DNA of 64,000 nt from Bacteriovorax stolpii (GCA_945905815.1 CAMDQH010000002.1:1-64000), one strand, 5' to 3'; positions 53,438-63,104 are shown, numbered from the stretch's first letter. Numbers and translations are program-made. The notes: generated by a model not told the origin, from the sequence alone.

Positions 53438-54795
53438 AATTATCCCTTCTTCTTTTTCTTGTTTTATTTCTCTCGGGGTGTACATCTGCTCCCAAGAAAA
53501 GAACTGATAAACTCTCCATCCTCCAAGGCATTACTTCAGTTAAAGAAGTTGAGTTCAGTATTCTGGCCTCAGTAAACAAAGTGCTCACTTTTGAACTAAG
53601 AAGTGCTGAAGGCGAAATAATTGAACCTGATGAGGTCAAAACCGTTACAAGACCATTTTCAGAATGGGCCATTCACAAAGTTGTATTTGTCCGAGACCAA
53701 TTAAAAGAATTTAATCTTTATGTTTATGAGAATAAAATTATTATTGATCAACGTCTGATTGGTAAAGGACAACTGAACCAGTCCCGCTTGAACCTTGCCG
53801 TTTTATCATGCACCAATGATGGTTTTGAGCAGAATTTCAAGATCTGGAATGTTCTTGCAAGCAAGAATCCAGAATATATCCTAATGCTTGGAGATAACGT
53901 TTACGCGAATAGAGAGCCAAATGGTTCATCATTAAGCTCTACACCAGAAAATATTTGGCGACGCTACACCGATGTCAGACTTACCCTGCCCTTTTATTTC
54001 CAGGAAAAGCTCATCCCTGTTCATGCCGTTTGGGATGACAATGATTACGGCCCTAAAGATGCTAATGAAAGTTTTGAATACAAAGATTCGTCAAAGGATA
54101 TTTTTGAGGCCTTCTATGCTCAATCATTGAGTGATGAAATTTATAGCAAAGGTTTTGGAGTTGGCGGACTCTTGTCGCTTGGAGATTTCAACCTCTATTT
54201 CCTAGACGCAAGATATTTTCGATCAGCAAGTAAAGATGGAAAACATCTTGGAACTGAGCAGTACCAATGGCTCATGAAATCTCTTAAGGATGAATCGCAA
54301 CCTAGCTTTATCATCAAGGGCGATCAATTCTTTGGTGGTTATCATGAATACGACTCTTATGAAGGAAAACATCCTCAGGACTTTTCATTGTTTGTGTCTG
54401 ACCTAAGAGCGCTTGGAACACCTTTTATTTTCTTGAGTGGTGATCGTCACATGAGTGAGATCATGCAGTTTCCAAGAAGCTTATTTGGTCTACCTAGTTT
54501 TGAAATTACCTCCAGCCCTATGCATGGGAGAGTTTTTGAAGACTCAGGAGTTAAAAATCCTTGGCGAGTGGTCCATATCCAAAACAAAGTTAATTTCACT
54601 CTGATTAATAATCTGGCCCAAGACAATCATTGGTTTATGGATGTTGAAAATATTGGTGAGGACGGCGAAGTTTATTACCGTAGAGAGCTCGCTGTATTTA
54701 TCAAAGACCTACAAAACAATCTTAATGAAGTTAGAAAACGTCGACATGGCAAACGCCGGTATCGGAAATCAAGAGGCAAGAGTAGAAGAAAGTAA
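53434..54795 (+). CDS. PhoD-like phosphodiesterase/phosphatase lipoprotein
   Basis: A 453-residue protein with a lipoprotein signal (MKLSLLLFLVLFLSGC, lipobox LSGC). PhoD-family metallophosphatase motifs are LMLGDNVYAN, VWDDNDYGPKDAN, LDARYFRS and FLSGDRHMSE. The C-terminal ~30 residues are very basic (RKRRHGKRRYRKSRGKSRRK), unusual and perhaps for binding an anionic surface. It is the last gene of ROK-small protein-Maf-PhoD. Substrate: phosphodiesters; the exact one unknown. Confidence 0.88.
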   Translation: MKLSLLLFLVLFLSGCTSAPKKRTDKLSILQGITSVKEVEFSILASVNKVLTFELRSAEGEIIEPDEVKTVTRPFSEWAIHKVVFVRDQLKEFNLYVYENKIIIDQRLIGKGQLNQSRLNLAVLSCTNDGFEQNFKIWNVLASKNPEYILMLGDNVYANREPNGSSLSSTPENIWRRYTDVRLTLPFYFQEKLIPVHAVWDDNDYGPKDANESFEYKDSSKDIFEAFYAQSLSDEIYSKGFGVGGLLSLGDFNLYFLDARYFRSASKDGKHLGTEQYQWLMKSLKDESQPSFIIKGDQFFGGYHEYDSYEGKHPQDFSLFVSDLRALGTPFIFLSGDRHMSEIMQFPRSLFGLPSFEITSSPMHGRVFEDSGVKNPWRVVHIQNKVNFTLINNLAQDNHWFMDVENIGEDGEVYYRRELAVFIKDLQNNLNEVRKRRHGKRRYRKSRGKSRRK

Positions 54796-54820
54796 GAGCG
54801 CCATCATTTAGATAGCGCTC
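54796..54820. terminator. Terminator-like hairpin between convergent genes
   Basis: GAGCGC and GCGCTC pair over 6 bp around a 13-base loop, followed by CTTATTTATC on the plus strand. It ends the PhoD gene; the T-run is weak. Confidence 0.5.
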
Positions 54821-54829
54821 CTTATTTAT

Positions 54830-56593
54830 CTACTCTTCTGGTTTTTCTACAGGCTTCACTTCTTCCAGTGATTTTTTACGTACCAAAATTCTATCAAGAT
54901 TTCTTATGTACGTTTTAGATAGTACCTGAAACAAGGAATCGTTTTCAGTGCTTAAATAGGCACCTTTGTTATTTTCGTAATCAGTAGTGAGGGCGTTTTG
55001 CTCTGCCGTAGTTAGGCCAGTCGGGCCGGTGCCAGCGTCATCAACTGCGCCTGAAAATAATTGTACTTGCGGTGTAGTTGCACCTGCACCGGATCCTGGA
55101 ACAAATGCTTGAACCTTATTCACAGAATTTGAACTAGCATTTGATTCTGGATCAAGCATTGCCTTTGAATTTGAAACTGACCCAAGCCCATTCTTGGCGG
55201 CATTGGCCTCTAGTGATTTCATCATACTTTTATGTTGAGCATTTATTGAGGCCAATAGGTCCTGCTTCTTTCCACCCTGCTTATCTAGAGCGGCTTGAGC
55301 TTCCCTTAACACTTGATCCTTCACTGCTTTAATTCTTGCAGCGTTTTGTAACAAACCATTAGCAGCTAAGTCTGCCTCGCCAAATTTCTCCTGACGAGCA
55401 GCATTAGTAAATTCCATCGCTTTCTGATTGAATTGATTAATCTCATCAATCTGAAACTTCGGTGTTTTTAGAACCATTGGCTTAAAGTTCTTGCACCCAG
55501 CAGAGGAATATTTTCCTTCAGGTGTCATACACTTACCTGTTGGTTTCAAAGCTGTTCCAGTTTTTGGTTGTGCTGTAAGATAATTAGATGTTGGATTACT
55601 CTTGATACCGCTACCACCGCTGGACGTGTTTGCCAAAGTCGGCGGAGGAGAATTTGTCGGAAGAGTAGTAGTTGGACTAGTGGCGTTTTTCCAAGCATCA
55701 ATTGCTGTTTGAAGTTTCTCTAAATTCTTTTTCGCAGTATCAATCCTATCCTGGAGTGTAGCGGCCATTGTATGCGCAATAATCGCAGCTCCACCATAAT
55801 ATGCAGTTCTACCCCAGCCAGTAACAGAAGCGGGAATAGCAAGTCCTACAGCAACCCCAATTTCCGTCATGAGAAGTGTCTGAAAAGCAAACGCGTTTAG
55901 CCCAAGCGTCCCATCACTATCATGATCTTTTGCGGCACTCGCAGTGTATATCAAGGTAAAGGCTCCACCAACACCGATGGCATACGGAAGAAGTGTTGCA
56001 CACGTTAATGTATCTGGAACAAATCCAGAATACACTGGGAAGCAACTCAGGGCCGCTTCAAGCGCTGCAGAAATAACGGATACATCGTAAATAATCGCAA
56101 CGGCGAGCGTCCATTTATATCTTTTTTCCATCATTTTTCTATTATTATCTTCCTCATCCCAAGCAGCTTGTAATGCTATTGTTTGAAAATCTTTTTTTGC
56201 TTTGAATTCTTCTGTTCCTGGGATGTTCCCTGCTGTACCTGGCATCTGAAGTTTAGAGTCATCAATTTCTAGTGATTCCTTTTTTCTTTTATGATAATCG
56301 GTCTTTTCATTGGCCATCGCTATTTCACCAACTACAAAGGTTGCAGCTCCGGCGGAAAATATAAAATGTGACCAGTGGTAGGAAGATGGAACGCACATAC
56401 TCATGCCGACACCACCAATTGCAGTGGCAATCATGCCTGTTTGTAGCATGTAAAAAGCTGCACCTTTTTCAGAACCAGTTCCCTCTCCATCTTTTTTTGT
56501 GTAGGCGTCCATGGCCCTTGGATCTTGCGAATGAGCCGTCATCGGCCCAATAACCAAGCTAAAACACAAAATAAGACTAAAAATTTTATTCAT
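54830..56593 (-). CDS. Large membrane-associated protein of unknown function
   Basis: A 587-residue protein with a signal peptide (MNKIFSLILCFSLVIGPMTAHS). About five hydrophobic segments follow within residues ~30-290 (for example LLMTEIGVAVGLAIPAS and GAAFYMLQTGMIATAIGG). Then comes a Thr/Pro/Ser-rich linker, and a soluble, alanine- and glutamine-rich C-terminal part (~370-560) with low complexity. It is not recognised; no paralogue is seen in the window. GAGGA precedes the ATG. A helper for adhesion or secretion is only a guess. Confidence 0.68.
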   Translation of the reverse strand: MNKIFSLILCFSLVIGPMTAHSQDPRAMDAYTKKDGEGTGSEKGAAFYMLQTGMIATAIGGVGMSMCVPSSYHWSHFIFSAGAATFVVGEIAMANEKTDYHKRKKESLEIDDSKLQMPGTAGNIPGTEEFKAKKDFQTIALQAAWDEEDNNRKMMEKRYKWTLAVAIIYDVSVISAALEAALSCFPVYSGFVPDTLTCATLLPYAIGVGGAFTLIYTASAAKDHDSDGTLGLNAFAFQTLLMTEIGVAVGLAIPASVTGWGRTAYYGGAAIIAHTMAATLQDRIDTAKKNLEKLQTAIDAWKNATSPTTTLPTNSPPPTLANTSSGGSGIKSNPTSNYLTAQPKTGTALKPTGKCMTPEGKYSSAGCKNFKPMVLKTPKFQIDEINQFNQKAMEFTNAARQEKFGEADLAANGLLQNAARIKAVKDQVLREAQAALDKQGGKKQDLLASINAQHKSMMKSLEANAAKNGLGSVSNSKAMLDPESNASSNSVNKVQAFVPGSGAGATTPQVQLFSGAVDDAGTGPTGLTTAEQNALTTDYENNKGAYLSTENDSLFQVLSKTYIRNLDRILVRKKSLEEVKPVEKPEE

Positions 56594-56702
56594 ACAATTT
56601 CCTCGAGTTCGTTCATGTAAATCCATTTTATCATGCCTAAGAGAATTTATAAGAGGACAAATGTGTCCAGAGGGGCTAAAACATAAGGATTATCAGGGAC
56701 TT

Positions 56703-57794
56703 ATGGTAGACAAATCTGCTCCACGCCAAGAGGCTTACGAGGCAACTTTAAGAGGCACAATGAGTGAACTATTAGGACTTTGGGGCAAGGAAACCCAGCA
56801 TTTTCACCTTCTTTCACCCGATCACGTTATGGCAGCGGTAGAAGGACTGGGTAAACGTCTTACTGGCCGGATCATGGCACTCAATAGCCTTGAGAATAGA
56901 GTTTATGATGTTGAGCTTGCTAGTCCAGTCGACTTTGGGAAAGGTTTTGCGCCCTCAAATGTGGTTGTGAAATTTTATCGTCCGGGCAGATGGAGTAAAG
57001 AGCAGATTCTTGAAGAACATAAATTTCTTGATACGCTAATTGAATTTGAAGTTCCAGTGGTAGCTCCGCTTGAATTTAATGGCTCCACTCTCCACTTGCA
57101 TCCAGAAACCAATCTTTGGTTTGCCCTCTTTCCAAAAGTTTTGGGTCGCCTTAAAGATGAACTCATTAAAGAAGAAATAGACCAAGTAGGAAGACTCATC
57201 GGAAGAATTCACAACATTGGTTCCGCTTCTTCTTTTACTCACCGCTTTTCTCTAAACCCACAAACATTTGTGAAAGCAAGTCGTCTGGAGCTAGAAAGAA
57301 TCAAGCCTGTAGACCACATGAGTTTCTTGCATTACTTAAAACTTCTTGAGCAACTTGAAACCATTCTTGAACCTGTTTTCGCTCATGTTCCAGTTCAAAG
57401 AATTCATGGGGACTTTCATCGAGGTAATATTGTCTGGACTAGTGATGGCCCAAAAGCCGTTGATTTTGATGACTGTATTACAGGGCCGGTAGAACAAGAC
57501 TTGTGGCTTCTATTTCCTGGTCAAGATGAGGAAGGACTCAAAGACCGCGAACGTTTTCTTGACGCCTATAAAGAGATGACCCGAAAAGATTTGGTTAGAA
57601 TGAATCTCACGGAACCACTTCGAACCATGCGGATGGTTCACTTCAATGCGTGGATTACCAAAAGATGGGAGGACCATTCCTTTCAAAGAATGTTTCCTCA
57701 ATTTCCAACGGCCAATTACTGGGATCAACAGCTGATAGATCTTAGGGTTCAAGTCGGTCTGATACAGGATCGAAGTGGCATGGGATTTGTATAA
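56703..57794 (+). CDS. srkA: SrkA/YihE-type serine/threonine kinase
   Basis: A stress-response kinase like E. coli SrkA. The core is clear: GRIMALNSLENRVYDVEL, VVKFYRPGRWSKEQILEEHKFL, RIHGDFHRGNIVWTSDGP with the catalytic HGD/D, AVDFDDCITGPVEQDLW, and EPLRTMRMVHFNAWITKRWED. It protects against stress-triggered death in E. coli. The N-terminal extension (~40 residues before the core) is unusual. Start is uncertain: ATG 56703 (AGGG upstream) or ATG 56661 (GAGGA upstream), the second adding 14 residues. Confidence 0.92.
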   Translation: MVDKSAPRQEAYEATLRGTMSELLGLWGKETQHFHLLSPDHVMAAVEGLGKRLTGRIMALNSLENRVYDVELASPVDFGKGFAPSNVVVKFYRPGRWSKEQILEEHKFLDTLIEFEVPVVAPLEFNGSTLHLHPETNLWFALFPKVLGRLKDELIKEEIDQVGRLIGRIHNIGSASSFTHRFSLNPQTFVKASRLELERIKPVDHMSFLHYLKLLEQLETILEPVFAHVPVQRIHGDFHRGNIVWTSDGPKAVDFDDCITGPVEQDLWLLFPGQDEEGLKDRERFLDAYKEMTRKDLVRMNLTEPLRTMRMVHFNAWITKRWEDHSFQRMFPQFPTANYWDQQLIDLRVQVGLIQDRSGMGFV

Positions 57795-57882
57795 TAAGAT
57801 TCTAAAGAAACGCATTTGACGGATTTTAAGCAGCTTAAACTGCCTACATTCTGGACAGGTGTCGATTAAATTAGGAGTTTTT

Positions 57883-58350
57883 ATGAAATACAGTCTAATC
57901 CTTGCCACTTTACTCTTGGGACAACAAGCATTTGCTCAAACTCTGAAAGAAGCAAGAACAAAACAGGCAATGATTGATCGCACAGAACTCCTTATTGAAA
58001 CAGTTGAGGGTGCTCGAGAAGATCTCAAGAAAGATGATTTTGAAAATGCCTGCAAAAAAATAAAAGAGTTATTTGTCATTTATCCTGAGCATGTCAAATC
58101 AATTGGAAGTCATTTGGATTTTGATCGCAACCGAACGATCAGGGCAAAAGATCAGGCACTCAATCAACTTATTTTTATCCACAGACAATCTCTTATTTGT
58201 GACCAAGGAATTGATTGTGAATACGTAGATCCCAAGAAACTAAGAAAAGAACTAGGTCAGATTGAAAAATCACTTAAGAGTCAGCGTAGAACTATTAAAA
58301 GATCTGATACAGGAAATGAAAATAAATTCGAATATTACTATGAATTCTAA
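57883..58350 (+). CDS. Small secreted protein of unknown function
   Basis: A 155-residue protein with a clear signal peptide (MKYSLILATLLLGQQAFA). The mature part is helical and charged with cysteines in NACKKIK, LICDQGIDCEY, probably two disulfides. ATG at 57883 has AGGAG six bases upstream; an earlier in-frame start lacks a site. No family is known. It ends overlapping the convergent PilZ gene by four bases. Confidence 0.75.
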   Translation: MKYSLILATLLLGQQAFAQTLKEARTKQAMIDRTELLIETVEGAREDLKKDDFENACKKIKELFVIYPEHVKSIGSHLDFDRNRTIRAKDQALNQLIFIHRQSLICDQGIDCEYVDPKKLRKELGQIEKSLKSQRRTIKRSDTGNENKFEYYYEF

Positions 58351-59174
58351 CTCTGACCTTCGGAGAATTTAACTCCGATTTTAAATTCGCTCAGTACTCC
58401 ATCTATAGGACGGATGGACATGATTTGTCCAAATAAAGGGTCATCTAATTCGAAATCATTAAACCCTACGACACGGATGTCAGAGCCTTTTGGAAATTCT
58501 GTTTCATCAAAACTCACAAACCCCATCCCGCCTTGAGAAAGATCAAAAAGTTTATATGGGAGGGGCGTTTCACTAACTCCCTTAACTAATCTGACCCACT
58601 TATCATCTTTGGGCCGGGCACGAGGGGCCGCACGTTGATCTGCATACAATTTATCTTCTTCATCTACAGTCAAACCAAATTCACTTTTTAGCAACTGTTG
58701 ATCCCTGTTGGATCTTTGGGCCATCGATTTAACCCGCATAACATCATGAGTGCTGCCAATTTTATTAACCGGAGACGTATCAATGCGTTTCGTTTTCCAA
58801 GGTTTAGCAATATCTTCGCCAATTGAACCTTTTATAAAAATGACCTCTTTATCTTCAAGGACCTTAATCTCTTCCGGTAAATTTACACTTATATTGGCCC
58901 CTGAAACACTCTGGATCTCGGTTTTAAAAATGACTAAACCATCTTCAGCAAAACAATAAAAAGGCAAACTAGTAACGACGTTGTTATTTTTATCGACTTC
59001 GAAATGTAATTTTCCAGATTCCATATGGAATGCATTTAACCGAGAAGACGAAATATGGCGTTTACCACTATCGGGAGAGAATTGCCAAACCACCAAGTCT
59101 GACTGGTTTGCCATTAATTGTTTGAAAATTTTCTCAAAAAAGAGAAAACCTGTATCAGATTTGATAACTCTCAT
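58347..59174 (-). CDS. PilZ-domain (c-di-GMP-binding) protein
   Basis: A 275-residue protein. The C-terminal ~100 residues are a PilZ domain with RAAPRARP (arginine motif) and DLSQGGMGF (D/NxSxxG), so c-di-GMP binding is expected. The N-terminal ~140 residues are a YcgR-N-like beta-rich region (HMESGKLHFEVDKNNNVVTS). No signal peptide. It is divergent (87-base gap) from a YaiO-like barrel and a GT2 enzyme, suggesting polysaccharide control (inference). Confidence 0.82.
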   Translation of the reverse strand: MRVIKSDTGFLFFEKIFKQLMANQSDLVVWQFSPDSGKRHISSSRLNAFHMESGKLHFEVDKNNNVVTSLPFYCFAEDGLVIFKTEIQSVSGANISVNLPEEIKVLEDKEVIFIKGSIGEDIAKPWKTKRIDTSPVNKIGSTHDVMRVKSMAQRSNRDQQLLKSEFGLTVDEEDKLYADQRAAPRARPKDDKWVRLVKGVSETPLPYKLFDLSQGGMGFVSFDETEFPKGSDIRVVGFNDFELDDPLFGQIMSIRPIDGVLSEFKIGVKFSEGQS

Positions 59175-59261
59175 AACTTCTCTTGAAAAATCTTTTGCCT
59201 AACCGCCTCAGGAAATTCTAGCATAAGGGTACGGATTAACAACAATAGACCAAGGATGGAA

Positions 59262-60026
59262 ATGAAAAGATTGACCGGCTTATTCGCACTATTCTTGTCA
59301 GTTACTGCTTTCGCACACGAAGCTCAACTTGTTACTCAACATATAAAACTCAATCGACAAAATAAAAGTGCCTGGCAAACTGATTTCCTGGCAAAGGCCG
59401 TTCTCTCTCCAAAATGGGAAGCTGGCCTTCAGGCAACCTATCTAGAAAGATTTGATTTATATGAGAACCGTGCAGGGGCCTTTGTAGTTTTTAGTCCTGT
59501 TCCTAATCTTACTATTGAGGCCCGTTATCTAAAAGGTGATGCGGACGTTGAAATTTTAGCACGGGATCAATACTCGCTAAGTCTTTATCAAGCGCTATCG
59601 GATGGAAACTCACCTTACCTTCTCTATCAAAACTCACTTTATTCAATTACTCACCTACAAACGATAAGACTTGGTTTAGAAATTGAAAAAATAAGTAGTC
59701 TAATTTTTATTCCTCAAGTCATGTTAGGTCAGGCACAGTTTAAAGATCCAACTGAAGTGAGAGAAGTAAATAGCTACGGTCTAAAAATCATTTACTACAA
59801 AGAGCAACTCTATTCGCTTTCCTTGTATACTTACAAAGGAATTGAGGCATCTCAGTCTTTGATCGGTCGATCAAGCCAGACAATTGAGACTAAAACAATA
59901 GGATTCGGTGGGGGATATTATTTCTTTAACAATATAAAAACAGAATTCCTCGTCGACTACACTGATCTCGGTAAACTCGATAATCAATTTTTAACTTCTA
60001 CACTTAACCTCCTTTGGATTTTTTAA
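59262..60026 (+). CDS. YaiO-like outer-membrane beta-barrel protein
   Basis: A 254-residue protein with a signal peptide (MKRLTGLFALFLSVTAFA) and a barrel of many aromatic strands (WEAGLQATYLERFDLYENR, SPVPNLTIEARYLKG, TIGFGGGYYFF), ending NLLWIF with a C-terminal phenylalanine. It looks like the YaiO family that accompanies glycosyltransferases. The ATG at 59262 has AAGG six bases upstream, better than the one two codons earlier. Its stop overlaps the GT2 start (TAATG). Confidence 0.72.
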   Translation: MKRLTGLFALFLSVTAFAHEAQLVTQHIKLNRQNKSAWQTDFLAKAVLSPKWEAGLQATYLERFDLYENRAGAFVVFSPVPNLTIEARYLKGDADVEILARDQYSLSLYQALSDGNSPYLLYQNSLYSITHLQTIRLGLEIEKISSLIFIPQVMLGQAQFKDPTEVREVNSYGLKIIYYKEQLYSLSLYTYKGIEASQSLIGRSSQTIETKTIGFGGGYYFFNNIKTEFLVDYTDLGKLDNQFLTSTLNLLWIF

Positions 60027-61333
60027 TGACACAAGAGATTTGTCTTCTCCTTTTAAAATTCACAGGCATTTACTTCTTCATCATAAATATCTTCTATGGA
60101 ACTTTAATGTTTCTCTCTTGGGTTGAAGTCAAGAGATATCGACGTGAAATTAAAAAACAAGTTAATACAGAAATAGTTCCAGCTGTTTCTTTTATTATTC
60201 CTGCCTTTAACGAAGAGTCATTAATTGTAGAAACAATTCAAACGTACCTCCTGCTGCCTCAGGAAAGAAAAGAGATCATTATTATTAATGATGGGTCACA
60301 CGATCAGACGTTTAAATTACTACAAACAATGTTTCAGCTTAAAAGAATTGAAAGTTCGAGTCTTTTTCATTCCATTACTTCTTCCAATTTGTTTGTTATC
60401 GAGGCGATCCATATGGGCAAGGCCCAGGCCCTAAACTATGGCATCAATCACGCAAAATATGATCTCATCTGCACTATGGATGCTGACACAATTCCCAATG
60501 CCAGAGGAGTCGAGGGATGTCTTCGTGCCTTCGCTCACGACCCAAAACTTGTAGCTGCAGGTGGAATCATACAAACTTTACCCGCGAAGGGTTGGCTAAG
60601 AACATTCCAAAGTATCGAATACCTAAGAACATTTTTATGTGAACGAATTGGTTGGAGCATAATCGGATCGACGACTCTCATATCAGGTGCTTTCTGTATG
60701 GTAAAAAAAGAGGCATGCCACAAGATTGGCGGCTTCAGACATAATTCTATTACTGAAGATTTAGATTTAATCATAAGACTTCGTAAGGCCTATCCGGGGG
60801 ATAATCATCGCTTTAAAATTCTCCCAATCACAACTTGCTATACTCAAGTTCCTAAAGATCTAAAACATCTTATGGTTCAAAGAATGAGATGGCAGTTAGG
60901 ATTATTTGAAACATTGGCACGAAATATCGATATCTGTTTTAATCCTGCCCACGGGATTCTTGGCCTTGTTGCCATTCCCTATTCTTGGATTGTCGAAGTC
61001 TTCTCACCCCTTTTGGAATTTACAGCGCTCTTAATTATCCCAACTGCTATTTTCCAAGGATGGATTGATCCCAATTTCGTCATAGTTTATCTTGGTGTTG
61101 GATTGCTTTTTAATGTCATTATCACCTCGTTTGGAGTTTATATTGATAATAGGTATGTTTCCAGAAACAGAAATTGGTCATGCCTTAAAAGTAGTTTTCA
61201 TTCAATCGTTCTTCACCTTGGCTATAAACAACTAACTTCATGGTGGAGACTTCAGGCCTTATTCAAAAGTTTTGGAAAAAAACATGAGTGGGGAGAAAAA
61301 CCAAGACAAGAAATCAATCAACAGACTCTCTAA
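60026..61333 (+). CDS. Membrane glycosyltransferase, GT2 (BcsA/PgaC-like)
   Basis: A 435-residue inner-membrane enzyme. N-terminal membrane segment(s) (LKFTGIYFFIINIFYGTLMF), the catalytic domain VSFIIPAFNEESLIVET, IINDGSHDQT, CTMDADTIPNARG, SITEDLDLIIRLRKAY and QRMRWQLG, then C-terminal membrane helices. Motifs D-DxD-D-QxxRW fit processive transferases that build beta-linked polysaccharides such as poly-N-acetylglucosamine. No separate deacetylase or export protein is nearby except the YaiO-like barrel. Overlaps a convergent DTW gene by 20 bases. Confidence 0.9.
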   Translation: MTQEICLLLLKFTGIYFFIINIFYGTLMFLSWVEVKRYRREIKKQVNTEIVPAVSFIIPAFNEESLIVETIQTYLLLPQERKEIIIINDGSHDQTFKLLQTMFQLKRIESSSLFHSITSSNLFVIEAIHMGKAQALNYGINHAKYDLICTMDADTIPNARGVEGCLRAFAHDPKLVAAGGIIQTLPAKGWLRTFQSIEYLRTFLCERIGWSIIGSTTLISGAFCMVKKEACHKIGGFRHNSITEDLDLIIRLRKAYPGDNHRFKILPITTCYTQVPKDLKHLMVQRMRWQLGLFETLARNIDICFNPAHGILGLVAIPYSWIVEVFSPLLEFTALLIIPTAIFQGWIDPNFVIVYLGVGLLFNVIITSFGVYIDNRYVSRNRNWSCLKSSFHSIVLHLGYKQLTSWWRLQALFKSFGKKHEWGEKPRQEINQQTL

Positions 61334-62045
61334 AAAACAGAAGACGATGCCCCCATTTCTTAGAAATTTTTCTCTCTGAAGATAACTTAAAAGGTTTCTT
61401 GCGGTAACCTTGACGACTTGGATCCTGCGCCAATTCAATTTGCTGCTGAACTGTTTTTCGAAAAACCAGCATCAGATTTTCTTCTAAGTCCCTGGTCTCT
61501 TCTTTGCCAAGTTTGTTCAAATCTAAAATCACCTGATGAATCGATTCAACAGTAGATAAACATCCTGGCAACGGTTGATGCTTAACTTGAAACTCTGAAA
61601 TTCTTAGAGTATCAAAACTCACACGCGTGAGATGATGCAATTTTGTCGTCAGTTTCATCATCTTTTTAGCACAAGGCCAGGTGCCATCTATCACGAGAAA
61701 TTGTAACGGTTTAGTCCCAAGTTTTTCGGCGGACTCAGCTTTTGAAAGGTCGATTGTCTGTTCACCAGGATAAAGAATCACAGTCTGATAGTTTTTATCT
61801 TCAAGTACTTGAAGAAAGCGCCTGTTTTCATCAAAGCATACATCCACAATAATTTCGGAATTTTTTAAAATCAGGTTACTAAATCTCCCAGTTCCGACTT
61901 TTTCTTTCTTAAATTCCATTGGGTGCATCAGGATAACAAAGCGAGAGTGGGTCTCAAAGGGTCGTAAATACTGGCAAACGCAGGTCAAAAGCCGCCTGCG
62001 GCAGGTAAGACATAAATTCAATTTTAGGCCATTTTCAGCATCCAT
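61314..62045 (-). CDS. tapT: DTW-domain tRNA-uridine aminocarboxypropyltransferase (TapT-like)
   Basis: A 243-residue DTW protein. The N-terminal zinc-binding part NLCLTCRRRLLTCVCQYL, HPMEFKKEKVGTGR, the DTW motif DGTWPCAKKM and the SFDTLRISEFQVKHQP block are clear. TapT adds an acp group to tRNA uridine (acp3U47) using SAM. Start at ATG 62045 was preferred over a longer frame that would overlap the divergent AAA gene. Confidence 0.85.
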   Translation of the reverse strand: MDAENGLKLNLCLTCRRRLLTCVCQYLRPFETHSRFVILMHPMEFKKEKVGTGRFSNLILKNSEIIVDVCFDENRRFLQVLEDKNYQTVILYPGEQTIDLSKAESAEKLGTKPLQFLVIDGTWPCAKKMMKLTTKLHHLTRVSFDTLRISEFQVKHQPLPGCLSTVESIHQVILDLNKLGKEETRDLEENLMLVFRKTVQQQIELAQDPSRQGYRKKPFKLSSERKISKKWGHRLLFFRESVD

Positions 62046-62069
62046 AATTTTCTCTATACTGCGACTTAT

Positions 62070-62669
62070 ATGCCAAAAATTAAAGCTAGAAAACAACAGA
62101 TCAAAAAAATCGCTCTAACCGGTGGCCCGGGGGGCGGAAAATCCACCGCTGCCCAGCTTTTTAAGCTGGAATATAAGGACTTTATCTCACTCGTGCCAGA
62201 AGCAGCGACTCTGCTCTTTCGAGGTGGTTTTCCAAGAGTAGACTCTCCTCACGTAGTTGAAGGCATCCAAAAATCTATTTTTCATGTTCAGATTAATATC
62301 GAAGATACCTATGCCACGCTCTTTCCCCACCACACCTTATTGTGTGATCGAGGTACTGTTGATGGAGGCGCCTATTGGCCAAAAGGCCCTGATGATTTTT
62401 TTAAAACCATGGGCACCACTTTAGCAAATGAGCTTGAACGCTATGATGCTGTCATTTTTTTTGAAACAGCTGCGGCCGGTGGCCTTGCAATTGACTTGGG
62501 TAATCCTGTAAGAAATGAAGATCAAAAAAAGGCCATCGAGATCGACTTGAGACTCAATGCCCTTTGGTCAAAGCACCCAAATTTTGTGTACATCAAAAAT
62601 GAGCCATCGTTTCTCAAAAAGATTTTAGGTGGAATCAAAGCAATGGATGAATTAGTTAAAGGCAGTTAA
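62070..62669 (+). CDS. AAA_28-type P-loop ATPase/kinase
   Basis: A 199-residue protein with Walker A GGPGGGKST right after a basic N-terminus, then VPEAATLLFRGGFPR, FHVQINIEDTYATLF and LLCDRGTVDGGAYWP, typical of the AAA_28 family (NadR-kinase/TTD14-like). Substrates in this family are unclear; guanine-nucleotide or NAD-related kinases are possible. It ends overlapping a convergent secreted protein gene by 18 bases. Confidence 0.82.
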   Translation: MPKIKARKQQIKKIALTGGPGGGKSTAAQLFKLEYKDFISLVPEAATLLFRGGFPRVDSPHVVEGIQKSIFHVQINIEDTYATLFPHHTLLCDRGTVDGGAYWPKGPDDFFKTMGTTLANELERYDAVIFFETAAAGGLAIDLGNPVRNEDQKKAIEIDLRLNALWSKHPNFVYIKNEPSFLKKILGGIKAMDELVKGS

Positions 62670-63104
62670 ATTAAAGTCTAAAAATTCTTCACCTTCTAGG
62701 TAGACCTGAAAACGAACAACTCCGAACGGAACCGGCCCAATCATATCTGTAAGCTGTGACTCTTCATTATAGAACTCACAAACTGTCAGCTGTTTTTGCT
62801 GTACGACTACGTAAGAAATCGCTCCTTCTCTCAATTCACAATTCTTCAAAACGCTAGCAACCTTTTCTGGAGTGTACAAGAAATGATAAGGTAGCGCATG
62901 TGTTACATCTTGAATGATACGATCTTTAAACGTCACGAGAGTTCTTACTTCATAAATATTTTCAGAAGCGTCATGATTGAGAACTTTCTTCTCCATCACA
63001 ACCATTGAGCCTTCATATTTGGCCTCATAACGAACGAAGTCGCCAAGGGAAGGATACGCGTGAGCGACAGTTGAAATGAAGCAAAGTATTAAATATTTAA
63101 GCAT
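62652..63104 (-). CDS. Small secreted protein of unknown function
   Basis: A 150-residue protein with a signal peptide (MLKYLILCFISTVAHAYP). The mature part is a beta-rich sequence (YEAKYEGSMVVMEKKVL, PVPFGVVRFQVYLEGEEFL) resembling small lipocalin- or LolA-type folds by pattern only. Not recognised. Confidence 0.68.
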   Translation of the reverse strand: MLKYLILCFISTVAHAYPSLGDFVRYEAKYEGSMVVMEKKVLNHDASENIYEVRTLVTFKDRIIQDVTHALPYHFLYTPEKVASVLKNCELREGAISYVVVQQKQLTVCEFYNEESQLTDMIGPVPFGVVRFQVYLEGEEFLDFNLTAFN

